This document shows, one piece after another, positions 27,101 to 35,571 of a DNA stretch of 64,000 bases. The notes under the pieces were generated by a model, which worked only from the letters and a program-made list of their open reading frames with translations, was not told where the DNA came from and made no database searches. A program made the translations under genes and the position numbers. Source of the stretch: Bacteroidales bacterium. Lineage in GTDB: Bacteria; Bacteroidota; Bacteroidia; Bacteroidales; TTA-H9. The DNA lies in contig JAUSOY010000081.1 in the NCBI GenBank assembly GCA_030656615.1, forward strand, positions 1-64,000, read 5' to 3'. The stretch's first letter is position 1. Every line of letters starts with the position of its first letter.

Positions 27101-27275
27101 TATGACCGCTGGCGAAGCGTATCATACAAACTGTCCAGCTTTGGACAGTTATCCCCAATAACTCACTTTACCTCTGTTCTTTGTGGGCTTTTTCGCCAAT
27201 AACGAAAAGGTTATAACAAACCGCAAAGAAAAATCCCCAAAAACAACGGCCCAACCGAGAGGTGTGGCCGTTTTT
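27101..27275 (+). ncRNA. Candidate free-standing structured small RNA (about 175 nt)
   Basis: Bounded by a perfect promoter upstream and an intrinsic terminator at 27245-27275. Four hairpins are visible. (1) 27098-27105 pairs with 27122-27129, continued by 107-110 with 116-119. (2) 27129-27137 pairs with 27142-27150. (3) A 10-bp stem 27177-27186 with 27221-27230 encloses a second stem 27188-27195 with 27203-27209. (4) The terminator. ATCCCCAA occurs twice in unpaired stretches (27151 and 27233) and CCAATAAC twice (27155 and 27196); both CCAATAAC copies could pair with GGTTAT at 27209, giving alternative folds. No reading frame is required to explain it. I cannot assign a family; it does not form the single long rod expected of 6S RNA. 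Confidence 0.6.
27245..27275 (+). terminator. Terminator of the small RNA
   Basis: Seven-bp GC-rich outer stem (27245-27251 with 27266-27272), an inner ACC/GGT pairing with GAGA tetraloop, and a run of five T. Confidence 0.75.
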
Positions 27276-27319
27276 ACATTAATATTCCGAAAAATACATA
27301 GAATTAGACTTACACAGGC

Positions 27320-27350
27320 TTTGTTGTTTCATTTAAAAATCTTAGGTTTG
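27320..27350 (+). promoter_or_regulatory. Consensus promoter for the membrane protein gene
   Basis: TTTG at 27320-27323, 19-base spacer, TAGGTTTG at 27343-27350: a second perfect Bacteroidota promoter, about 34 bases before the ATG at 27384. It separates the small RNA from the downstream gene. Confidence 0.78.
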
Positions 27351-27383
27351 CCAAGGCTCATACCCAATCTTGGCACGTTTTTA

Positions 27384-28088
27384 ATGAATCGAATGAAAAA
27401 AAACGACCTGTATTTTTTACTTTTTGTAATGGCTCTTTTTCTGCCATTTATCACCATTGACAGCCTGTTTCGATGGTATACCGAATTTAATTTGAATCAT
27501 GGTTTAATCATGAGTTTTTTCAAATTCGCCATTCTTGCAACAATGGGTGAAGCCCTTGGACTACGAATAAAAACTGGTGTTTACAATGCACCTGGCTTTG
27601 GATTAATCCCCCGTGCCATCGTATGGGGCTTTCTGGGCATAACCATTAAAATTGCTTTTATTATTTTTACCAATGGAAGCATTTCCTTATTGGGATATAT
27701 TGGCTTTACAAGTGCTCCTGAAATATTTGCAGGAAATTTAAGCTGGGGAAAATTGCTTATTGCTTTTACAATTTCTACTACAATGAATTTGACTTATGCA
27801 CCCATAATGATGAGTTTACATAAGATCACTGACACACATATTTTAAATCATGGTGGAACAATTCCCGGTCTTTTTAAACCCATCTCAGTAGGTCAGATAT
27901 TGACAGGAATCAATTGGGATGTTATGTGGAATTTTGTCTTTAAAAAAACTATTCCTTTTTTCTGGATACCCGCACATACAATAACGTTTTTACTACCTGA
28001 GCAGTTTCAGGTACTCTTTGCAGCCATTCTGGGAATTGCCTTGGGAGTAATATTGGCTGTAGCCGCAGTTATGGGTCGAAATAAATAA
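27384..28088 (+). CDS. Multi-pass membrane protein, unknown function
   Basis: Read from the ATG at 27384 this is 234 residues. A longer frame opening at 27183 would overlap the small-RNA terminator and the promoter at 27320 and is rejected. There are about five hydrophobic helices, with conserved-looking polar patches GEALGLRIKTGVYNAPGFGL and RAIVWGFLGITIK in the first half, and SAPEIFAGNL and TYAPIMMSLH in the middle. I recall similar hypothetical membrane proteins in several anaerobes, sometimes labelled Mpv17/PMP22-like, but I cannot confirm this. It precedes an aminotransferase gene by 29 bases and may be co-transcribed with it. Confidence 0.7.
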   Translation: MNRMKKNDLYFLLFVMALFLPFITIDSLFRWYTEFNLNHGLIMSFFKFAILATMGEALGLRIKTGVYNAPGFGLIPRAIVWGFLGITIKIAFIIFTNGSISLLGYIGFTSAPEIFAGNLSWGKLLIAFTISTTMNLTYAPIMMSLHKITDTHILNHGGTIPGLFKPISVGQILTGINWDVMWNFVFKKTIPFFWIPAHTITFLLPEQFQVLFAAILGIALGVILAVAAVMGRNK

Positions 28089-28117
28089 AATATAGCTATA
28101 TAAATCAACTTTTTGGC

Positions 28118-29437
28118 ATGAAAAACACACCTATTGATTATCAAATTGTCAGTGAAGAAATAGCACAAAGTGGTATTGAACATATTGGCAAAGCCACTAT
28201 TCGTGAGATTAAAAAACTTGTAGATTCGATAGAGCAATCCTCAAACACGAAATTTATAAGAATGGAAATGGGAATCCCCGGCCTGCCTCCTACTGAAATA
28301 GGTGTAAGAAGTCAGGTGGATGCCCTTGAAAGAGGAGTAGCTGCCATTTATCCGGATATTCAGGGAATTCCGACACTGAAAAAAGAAATGGCGCGTTTCG
28401 TAAAAAATTATATGAATATTGAAGTAGAACCCGAGCATTGTCTGCCAACGGTTGGTTCTATGCAGGGCGGTTATGCTTCATTTATGACATTGAACAGAAT
28501 GTATGCAAACCGCGAAGGAACGCTCTTTCTAGATCCTGGTTTTCCGGTACATAAGCAGCAGCTTCGTATCATGGGACAAGCGTACCGCTCGTTTGATGTT
28601 TATAACTTTCGTGGCGATAAACTCGGCCCCAAACTGGAAGAATTTATGGCTGATGGTAAAATTTCGTCCATTCTTTATTCAAACCCGAACAATCCTTCAT
28701 GGATTTGTTTTACGGAAGATGAATTAAAAACCATAGGCCGGATCGCCCAAAAATATGATGTCGTTGTTATAGAGGATTTAGCCTACTTTGGAATGGATTT
28801 CCGCAAAGATTATTCAAAACCCGGACAAGATCCTTACCAGCCCAGTGTTGCCAATTATTGTGACAAATACATATTGCTGATTTCCAGTTCAAAAGCATTC
28901 AGCTATGCCGGCGAACGTATCGGAATGCTTATTATTTCTGACACGCTTTTTACAACCAAAGCTCCTGATTTAAGAAGATTTTATGGATCCGATATCGTAG
29001 GTACTGCCTTCATATTCGGTTCATTATACGCACTCAGTTCAGGAACAAGCCATTCTGCTCAGTACGCTTTGGCCGCAATTCTTAAATCGGTCAATGACGG
29101 AGAATTTGATTTCGTAGCAGTCGTTAAAGAATATGGCGAAAAAGCGGCCATTATGAAAAAACTATTTACTGATAATGGTTTTAAAATTGTTTACGATACA
29201 GACATCGATCAACCCATTGCCGATGGGTTTTACTTCACATTCTCTTATCCTGGCTTTAGCGGTGAAGAACTTTTATCTGAAATGCTCTATTATGGCATCA
29301 GTGCCATTGCCCTTTCGATTACCGGAAGCGAACGCCTAGAGGGCATCAGAGCTTGTGTTTCGCTCGTAAAACGTACGCAATTCGCCGATCTTGAATATCG
29401 CCTTAAATCATTTCACGAAAATCATCCCTTAGCATAA
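28118..29437 (+). CDS. Class I/II PLP-dependent aminotransferase
   Basis: A 439-residue fold-type I aminotransferase. It has AIYPDIQGIPTLKKEMARF substrate-side region (about 75-93), the SNPNNPSW motif (about 188-195), the Asp that pairs with the pyridine nitrogen in VVIEDLAYFGMD (about 219-230), and the PLP Lys in SSSKAFSYAGERIG (about 260-273). Substrate specificity cannot be deduced; it is not clearly an LL-diaminopimelate aminotransferase although dapB lies nearby. The gene is convergent with the APS reductase gene, whose stop is only 4 bases away. Confidence 0.85.
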   Translation: MKNTPIDYQIVSEEIAQSGIEHIGKATIREIKKLVDSIEQSSNTKFIRMEMGIPGLPPTEIGVRSQVDALERGVAAIYPDIQGIPTLKKEMARFVKNYMNIEVEPEHCLPTVGSMQGGYASFMTLNRMYANREGTLFLDPGFPVHKQQLRIMGQAYRSFDVYNFRGDKLGPKLEEFMADGKISSILYSNPNNPSWICFTEDELKTIGRIAQKYDVVVIEDLAYFGMDFRKDYSKPGQDPYQPSVANYCDKYILLISSSKAFSYAGERIGMLIISDTLFTTKAPDLRRFYGSDIVGTAFIFGSLYALSSGTSHSAQYALAAILKSVNDGEFDFVAVVKEYGEKAAIMKKLFTDNGFKIVYDTDIDQPIADGFYFTFSYPGFSGEELLSEMLYYGISAIALSITGSERLEGIRACVSLVKRTQFADLEYRLKSFHENHPLA

Positions 29438-29441
29438 GAAC

Positions 29442-30155
29442 TTATTTCTTATGCAGGCCGCACTCTTTCATTTCTGGTAATTCCCACCACCAGCGGCCTG
29501 CCCTGATATCCTCATCCTGCATCACGGCTCGGGTGCAGGGTTGGCATCCTATACTCCTGAATCCCTTATCATGAAGTGTATTGTAAGGAATTTTGTGTTC
29601 GCCGACAAAATCCCAGACCTCTTTCTCAGTCCATCCGAGTAAAGGATTGATCTTAATAATTCCGAAAAGATTATCCGGTTCAGCATAGTCCATTTCAGTG
29701 CGGGTAACCGATTGCTCACGGCGTAAACCGGTAATCCAGGCATCCATGCCTTGTAAAGCCCTTTTCAATGGTTCAATCTTGCGAACATTGCAACACAATT
29801 TCCGATTTTCAACGCTATCATAAAACAAATTAATGCCATGTGAATTCACCATTTCCTCTACTTTGTGATGCGAAGGGAAAAACACTTCAACGGGAATATT
29901 ATAACGTGCTGTAGTTTTTTGCAGTAAATCATATGATTCAGAAAACTGACGTCCCGTGTCAAGAGTAATGATACGAAGAGGCAACTTCAATGTAGCAATC
30001 ATATGCGTAATCACCTGATCTTCGGCACCAAGACTGCTCGAGAATAAAATTTTTGTACCAAAAACTTCATGTACATGCCTGATAATTTCTTCGGCATTCA
30101 ATGTATTAAGTTTTTCGTTTAGTATATTAATATGTTGTTGGATCATGATATTCAA
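29442..30155 (-). CDS. cysH: Adenylyl-sulfate (APS) reductase, assimilatory, 4Fe-4S type
   Basis: A 237-residue reductase that converts activated sulfate to sulfite. SSSLGAEDQVITHM forms the PP-loop nucleotide site (about 38-51). Two Cys pairs, CC in RKLCCNVRK (about 121) and CxxC in SIGCQPCTRA (about 204-207), are the 4Fe-4S ligands that mark APS reductases rather than PAPS reductases. The catalytic Cys is in the C-terminal KECGLHKK. The rest of the sulfate pathway is not adjacent. A TATTTTTG -7 match on the minus strand (30210-30217) gives a plausible leader of about 50 bases. Confidence 0.93.
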   Translation of the reverse strand: MNIMIQQHINILNEKLNTLNAEEIIRHVHEVFGTKILFSSSLGAEDQVITHMIATLKLPLRIITLDTGRQFSESYDLLQKTTARYNIPVEVFFPSHHKVEEMVNSHGINLFYDSVENRKLCCNVRKIEPLKRALQGMDAWITGLRREQSVTRTEMDYAEPDNLFGIIKINPLLGWTEKEVWDFVGEHKIPYNTLHDKGFRSIGCQPCTRAVMQDEDIRAGRWWWELPEMKECGLHKK

Positions 30156-30285
30156 ACAATTAAATAAAGATAATTCAGAAACGAAGAGAAAAAAACGTAA
30201 TTAAGCTGACAAAAATAAGCATTTGCATATTTGCAGCCATTGCCTCTGAAAACACTAATTTTGAAGTCAACGAAAAACCCATCTC

Positions 30286-31644
30286 ATGCGTATCATCCTT
30301 GGCTTGTTTTTTCTTTTATTCATCGGCTACACAGGAGCTCAAAATATTTTACAAGGCCGAATCACAGGCTACGAAAATCAAAAGCTCAGTCTTGCAAAGT
30401 ACAAAGGCGACCGTTTGTATATCACCGATACCGTTATAACCACTTCAGATGGAAAATTTTCTTTCATCGATAAAAAATATCTTTCGGGTCAGTTTCGATT
30501 AGTAATAAATTCGAAGAAATCCGTCGACTTTTTCTTTGATGGCCATCCTCAAACCATTCAAACGCATATTCAATACTTTGCTGATAGCCTGAAAGCGAAC
30601 GCGGAAAGCGGAACAGAATTATATTTTAAGTTCACTCAGGCAGAAATAAAATACCACCAAAAATTGGATTTGCTGGGCGAAATGCTCGATCGCTATCCTG
30701 ATTCTGATGAATTCTATAAAAACATAGAAAGAGAATACATAAACTCACAGTATTCTTTTAATCAATTACTGGAAAAGGCCATCGGTAACTGTAATAACAG
30801 CTTATTGAAATCATACCTTACCACCCGCAGGCAATCAACCATTCCTTTCATATTAAAAGCTTATGAGCGCATCGTCTGGCAAAAGGAACATGACCTGCTT
30901 CCCTGCCCTTTTACGGATAGTTTACTAATTCGCACGAATGCCTATTCGCGTCGTATAATCGAATTCCTGGCTCTGTATTCCGATCCTTCGATGAATAAGA
31001 GTGAAATTCAGACCTCTTTTATTCTGGGACTGCAAAAATTAAAATCCTACGTAAGTCCAAATCCTGTAGTTTTCACCTTTATTACTAATTATCTGATTGA
31101 AGGCTTCGAACGCTATGGTTTTGAGGATGTTCTACTGTATATGTCGGATCAGTTTAAACCCCAAAGCTGCGATAATCCGGCCAGTATCAGTGTGCAGGAG
31201 CGTTTGGATGCGATACGAAGACTTAGTACTGGAAATCCTGCTCCTGCCATAAATGGGTTCGACAGCAAAGGACATCGCTTTAACAGCCGTGAACTAAAAA
31301 AACCATACACCTTAGTTGTATTTTGGGCCAGCTGGTGTCCGCATTGCAATGAAATACTTCCTCAACTTAGAGAAATATACGATCAAACCAAGCAAAAGGA
31401 CTGGGAAGTTCTTGCCTTTTCTATTGATACCGATCAAAAAGCCTGGTTGAATTCTTTAAAACAACATCAGTTCCAATGGATTAACATCAGCGATTTGAAA
31501 GGCTGGGACGGAGAAACAGCCACAGCCTGGGCTTTGAATGCCACTCCTGTCTTTTTCCTCATTGATAAAGACCAGCGCATCATCGCCAAACCCACAACAT
31601 ATGCAGAGATTGTAGAATTATTGGATAATTTGAAATTACTTTAA
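30286..31644 (+). CDS. TlpA-like thiol-disulfide oxidoreductase with N-terminal DUF4369-like domain
   Basis: A 452-residue secreted or periplasmic protein: signal peptide about 1-18 (IGYTGAQ), an N-terminal beta domain (LQGRITGYENQKLSLAKYKGD) of the DUF4369 kind, a helical middle (about 105-300), and a C-terminal thioredoxin-like domain with the active site WCPHC in FWASWCPHCNEI (about 345-356) and the cis-Pro in NATPVFFLI. Bacteroidota use many such proteins for periplasmic disulfide exchange, cytochrome c maturation or unknown targets. It is divergently transcribed from cysH, sharing a 130-base promoter region. Confidence 0.88.
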   Translation: MRIILGLFFLLFIGYTGAQNILQGRITGYENQKLSLAKYKGDRLYITDTVITTSDGKFSFIDKKYLSGQFRLVINSKKSVDFFFDGHPQTIQTHIQYFADSLKANAESGTELYFKFTQAEIKYHQKLDLLGEMLDRYPDSDEFYKNIEREYINSQYSFNQLLEKAIGNCNNSLLKSYLTTRRQSTIPFILKAYERIVWQKEHDLLPCPFTDSLLIRTNAYSRRIIEFLALYSDPSMNKSEIQTSFILGLQKLKSYVSPNPVVFTFITNYLIEGFERYGFEDVLLYMSDQFKPQSCDNPASISVQERLDAIRRLSTGNPAPAINGFDSKGHRFNSRELKKPYTLVVFWASWCPHCNEILPQLREIYDQTKQKDWEVLAFSIDTDQKAWLNSLKQHQFQWINISDLKGWDGETATAWALNATPVFFLIDKDQRIIAKPTTYAEIVELLDNLKLL

Positions 31645-31727
31645 AATAAGAATTACAAAAGAATCAGGAAGATATTAATAAAAATTACTCCTTATAAAAT
31701 GTGATGAAAAATCAGCATTTTATAGTA

Positions 31728-32570
31728 TTAAACAATAACTGAAAAGGGTGATAAATCAAGCGCACGAAATCCCCTGGGTGTGTTTTCTACCCGGCAGCAA
31801 TCGTACAAACTATCATGTTCAAAAACAAGAATATAATTTTTATCAGCCGCTTCGGTTAAAAAGACCTCTTTTTCGTCCAAAGTAATAAGGGGTTGAATAT
31901 CATAGGCCGGAATATATACCAGAGGCACATGAGCCGAAGAAGCTATAAAATCGGCAGTATAAACCAGCGTTTTATCACCAAAAGATATTTGAGGGATGAT
32001 TTGTCCGGCTGTATGACCGTAAAACAATCGAAGGTAAACATCGTCACAGAAATATCCTTCTTTCCGGATAAGATGAAGTTGTCCGCTAGCTTCCAGCGGT
32101 TTAAGATTCTCTGGTAAAAACGATGCCGCCTCTCGCTTGTTCGGTTTATTGGCCCATTTCCATTGCTCCTCCGAAACCCAGTGACGGGCATTTTTAAATA
32201 CAAGTTCGAAACCAGAGCGGTCAGCATTATGCCTACTGGCACCTCCACAATGATCATAATGCAAATGAGTAAACACAACATCGGTAACTTCTTCCGGTGA
32301 AAAACCAACTTCAGCCATATTTGCTAAAAGACTTTCATTTCCAAAGCGGTAGCGGTATTTAAAAAACTTTTCGTCCTGCTTATCACCCATGCCCGTATCG
32401 AAAAGAATCAATCGATCTCCGGTCTTTACCAGCAAACATTTATTGGCAGCATTTACCAAATTATTCTCATCAGCCGGGCAAACCGATTCCCAGAGTGTTT
32501 TAGGGACAACACCAAAAGTTGCACCCCCGTCAGCTTTCCAATTATCGGCATTCAATAGAAAAATATTCAT
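31728..32570 (-). CDS. MBL-fold metallo-hydrolase
   Basis: A 280-residue metallo-beta-lactamase-fold hydrolase. The zinc motif is FTHLHYDHCGGAS (about 100-112), with later ligands in FYGHTAGQII (about 189) and the Asp in VYTADFIAS. The family includes lactonases, quorum-quenching enzymes and other esterases, and the layout here (GDRLILFDTGMG near the start) fits the AHL-lactonase-like group. The substrate is undetermined. No signal peptide. Convergent with the TlpA-like gene. Confidence 0.85.
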   Translation of the reverse strand: MNIFLLNADNWKADGGATFGVVPKTLWESVCPADENNLVNAANKCLLVKTGDRLILFDTGMGDKQDEKFFKYRYRFGNESLLANMAEVGFSPEEVTDVVFTHLHYDHCGGASRHNADRSGFELVFKNARHWVSEEQWKWANKPNKREAASFLPENLKPLEASGQLHLIRKEGYFCDDVYLRLFYGHTAGQIIPQISFGDKTLVYTADFIASSAHVPLVYIPAYDIQPLITLDEKEVFLTEAADKNYILVFEHDSLYDCCRVENTPRGFRALDLSPFSVIV

Positions 32571-32846
32571 GGTTATGGAATTTCTGAAAACGTAACAAAA
32601 AATTTGCAGCGAAGTTAGAAAGCTTTGTTGAATTGACTAATGTGAAATCATATGTGAACAAAGCGTCATTCAAATTTCACTCGTGACATCATACCGGTTG
32701 CGAAATAAAATATTATCGCCCTCGATAATAAAATAAAGAATTAGTGATAAAAAGGACATAAAAATTTGTAATTTAGCGATATAAGATCCTATTCGCAGAA
32801 TCGTAAGGGCAAGGATTTAAATAATTCATTGCTAAATCATTTTGAA

Positions 32847-33200
32847 ATGAAAACAAAAATCAACTGGAATCGTGTTATATACAATATCGGTGTGATTGCA
32901 TTAATCGTTGGCTCTTTGGATCCACTGGAAGGTTCGATGGTAATAGCAGCTGGTAGCGCCTGTCTGGCCTTTTCAACACAACTCCTTAAAGACCGTCACA
33001 AAAAAATATTTCTTACCACTTTCACTGCCATCGCCTTCGGTGTTTGCGCTCTTTTTTATTTATCGTCACTCGGCGGATTTGGTGGTACATCAAACATTTC
33101 ATGGTGGTGGGGTGCTTTTATACTTCCATACCCAATCGGGTGGTTCATTACAATCGTTCTTTTAATCATTCGGGCTTTTAACAAGAACAACTCTAAATAA
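32847..33200 (+). CDS. Small multi-pass membrane protein, unknown
   Basis: A 117-residue protein with four likely transmembrane helices (about 10-27, 30-46, 54-75, 88-108) read from the ATG at 32847; an in-frame ATG-like codon six residues upstream is possible. The middle has FYLSSLGGFGGTSNISWWWG, a Gly/Trp-rich loop. I do not recognise the family. Confidence 0.6.
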   Translation: MKTKINWNRVIYNIGVIALIVGSLDPLEGSMVIAAGSACLAFSTQLLKDRHKKIFLTTFTAIAFGVCALFYLSSLGGFGGTSNISWWWGAFILPYPIGWFITIVLLIIRAFNKNNSK

Positions 33201-33364
33201 TTTATTACATACAGAAACCTACTACAGCCTGTTATCTGCTACACACCGGCTCATTTACTACAACAAAACAATTAGGGTGTTTTTGAATTTTTGAAATCGA
33301 ACTTCGGATATGTTTTCCGAAAGCAGATTTTTGTCAAAGTAATCAGAAAATCAAAAAAAATCAA

Positions 33365-33808
33365 ATGAATCCGGAGAGGGAGCCAGTAATCGTTGAATAT
33401 ACCTTTGCAGCTGATATACAAACTGTTTGGAATTCCATTACGGTTGTAGAACAAATGCGGCAATGGTTTTTTGAAAATATAGAATCCTTTCGACCCGAAG
33501 CGGGGTTTGAAACTCAATTTATGGTACATTCAGGAGGAAGAAACTTTTTGCATCAATGGAAAATTACCGATGTAGAAACCTTAAAAAGAATCATCATTCA
33601 CTGGACCTACGATGGATTTCCGGGCAATTCAAATGTACGTTTCGAATTATCAGGCGAAGGCAGGCAAACCCAATTACGAATTTTACATCAGGGCATTGAA
33701 AGCTTTCCTCAAGATATTCCGGAATTTTCCAGAGATAGCTGTCGCAATGGATGGGAGTATTTTATTGGAAACAGACTGAAAGAATATCTGGAAAGAATCC
33801 CTGACTAA
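33365..33808 (+). CDS. SRPBCC / AHSA1-like domain protein
   Basis: A 147-residue cytoplasmic protein of the START-like superfamily: VEYTFAADIQTVWNSITVVEQMRQWFFENIESF is the usual first strand and helix, and the C-terminal helix contains SCRNGWEYFIGNRLKEYLE. Members bind hydrophobic ligands or, as in AHSA1, stimulate chaperones. No ligand can be inferred. It appears monocistronic and is convergent with the oxidoreductase gene. Confidence 0.82.
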   Translation: MNPEREPVIVEYTFAADIQTVWNSITVVEQMRQWFFENIESFRPEAGFETQFMVHSGGRNFLHQWKITDVETLKRIIIHWTYDGFPGNSNVRFELSGEGRQTQLRILHQGIESFPQDIPEFSRDSCRNGWEYFIGNRLKEYLERIPD

Positions 33809-33831
33809 AACCTTTATCCTTTTCAGACGAT

Positions 33832-35244
33832 TTATAAAACAATGCGTTCTATCGTATCATTTTTTCTGCTTTTCTCGGCCATAAATCCCATGATATGGCT
33901 TTCGATGGATTGATCAATGGTTGATGTCAGTAATTCCGGATTTCGCTGACTTACTGCTTGAATCCAATCAGAAACCAATCCCCAGTCTCCACCGCCATGT
34001 CCTGATTTACCGTATTTATTTGTATTTATCTCACAGGCTTCCATCGTTTTGGATTCTCCGGTTCGAAAATCGTACATCGTAAACTTCTTCATATCGCCCT
34101 CGATAAATCCCATACTTCCCATTATACGGGTACGACGTCCTCCCCATGGCGTAAAAGCTTCCATGCTGAAACTGGCAGTAATCGAATCATCAAATTGAAT
34201 ATTCGTGATATAGTGATCGCATTGGTCGTTATCCATATCATAAACACACCGCCCGAAGTTGGTTGTTTCAAGATATTTACGGATAGCCTGTGGCCTTTCT
34301 TCCGGATTATCCGGGAGGTCAAATACGTAATTCCATCCACTTTTAGGATGATAAATTTTTAGTGCCGAATACGGGCAAACAGCTTCCTGTTTACATCCAT
34401 CCATACAACGAGCCGTCCATCCATCCGGTGCATTCTGTCGTTTAAACCACTTCAGATCGCCAAAAGCCTGAATCTTTCTTGAAGGTTTATCAATCATCCA
34501 ACGAAGAATATCCAGGTCATGACACGATTTAGCCAGGATTATTGGAGTACACTCTTTGGAGTTATGCCAGTTACCCCTCACATAGGAATGGCTCATATGA
34601 ATATGTTCGATCGGCTCCATATGTTGCATACTAATCACCTCGCCAATGACGCCTTCCTGAATCATTTCACGAAGTTTGATAAAGTATGGTGCATATCGTA
34701 AAACATGACATACCGCTACAATACGGCCTGTCTTTTTTGTTAGCTCCAATATATCACGACACTCTTGTTCCGATGGAGAAATAGGCTTTTCGAGCAATAC
34801 ATCATAGCCCAGACGAAGCGCTTCCATGCATGGTCCGTAATGCAGTGCATCGGGTGTAGTAATAATTATGGCATCGGCAAATTTGGGTCTGGCAAAAACA
34901 TGCTCCCAGGTTATAAACTGATTATCTTCCGGTATGTTATGTTTAGTAGAGTAACGCTGAAGCCGTATCGGAATGGGCTCGGCCACGCCAACAATCCTCA
35001 TCTGATCAGGATATTCAATTGCAAAATTCCCATATACATTACCCCTTGCCCCTGCCCCACATGTGATGGCTGTAAGTGGTTTTTCAAGTGGTAGATGTTT
35101 GCTGTTTTCGGGAAGAATAATAGGATGTCCTATTTCATCGGTGGCCCAGGAGGAAAACGGAAAAAAGGAACCGCCGAGCACCACGCCCATCATTTTCAAA
35201 GCATCGCGACGGGTGAGTGAAGAAAATGGTTTATGCTGTTTCAT
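33832..35244 (-). CDS. Gfo/Idh/MocA-family oxidoreductase with Tat-like signal
   Basis: A 470-residue protein. The N terminus SLTRRDALKMMGVVLGGSFF carries a twin-arginine pattern (RR at about 12-13) before a hydrophobic stretch, suggesting folded export with cofactor. The Rossmann part contains AITCGAGARGNVYG and the EKPISPSEQEC catalytic motif (about 142-152, Lys of EKP). The C-terminal substrate domain includes KSCHDLDILRWM. Members act on sugars or inositols with NAD(P). A Cys-rich CMDGCKQEAVC segment (about 265-275) is unusual and may bind a metal or form disulfides. Substrate unknown. Confidence 0.85.
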   Translation of the reverse strand: MKQHKPFSSLTRRDALKMMGVVLGGSFFPFSSWATDEIGHPIILPENSKHLPLEKPLTAITCGAGARGNVYGNFAIEYPDQMRIVGVAEPIPIRLQRYSTKHNIPEDNQFITWEHVFARPKFADAIIITTPDALHYGPCMEALRLGYDVLLEKPISPSEQECRDILELTKKTGRIVAVCHVLRYAPYFIKLREMIQEGVIGEVISMQHMEPIEHIHMSHSYVRGNWHNSKECTPIILAKSCHDLDILRWMIDKPSRKIQAFGDLKWFKRQNAPDGWTARCMDGCKQEAVCPYSALKIYHPKSGWNYVFDLPDNPEERPQAIRKYLETTNFGRCVYDMDNDQCDHYITNIQFDDSITASFSMEAFTPWGGRRTRIMGSMGFIEGDMKKFTMYDFRTGESKTMEACEINTNKYGKSGHGGGDWGLVSDWIQAVSQRNPELLTSTIDQSIESHIMGFMAEKSRKNDTIERIVL

Positions 35245-35571
35245 GTTATGTAGTATTGAAGTACCAAATATATCAAAAATATTCTATTTCCCCAGAAAGC
35301 CAGGTCTAATTTTTAATACTCATTCACTATGCTTGTCCGATTTTATTGATAATTAAGCATTCTCTATCATTTAAACGAATTTCAAAATAGTTTCAAAAAA
35401 ACTTTCCATTGTCCAAATCCCGATTAATTGCCCCATAACACAAGTTTTCGAAGGGAATCCGTATTTTTACTCAAACATATTCCCGGCCTATACTTTATTA
35501 AAGTACGTCAGGGCGACAAATATTACTCAACAAAATTCATAAAGGAATCGCTATAGTGCCAATCAATGCCT
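35245..35571. other. Divergent intergenic region, no gene seen
   Basis: About 325 AT-rich bases between the oxidoreductase and glycosyltransferase starts. I saw no tRNA, strong hairpin or short coding frame with a credible start. Confidence 0.5.

Noticed and set aside
27183..27383. N-terminal extension of the membrane protein
   Set aside because: Overlaps a terminator and a perfect promoter; the ATG at 27384 is better supported.
31693..31724. Hairpin TATAAAATG/CATTTTATA between convergent genes
   Set aside because: Almost entirely A/T with no clear T run; too weak to call a terminator.
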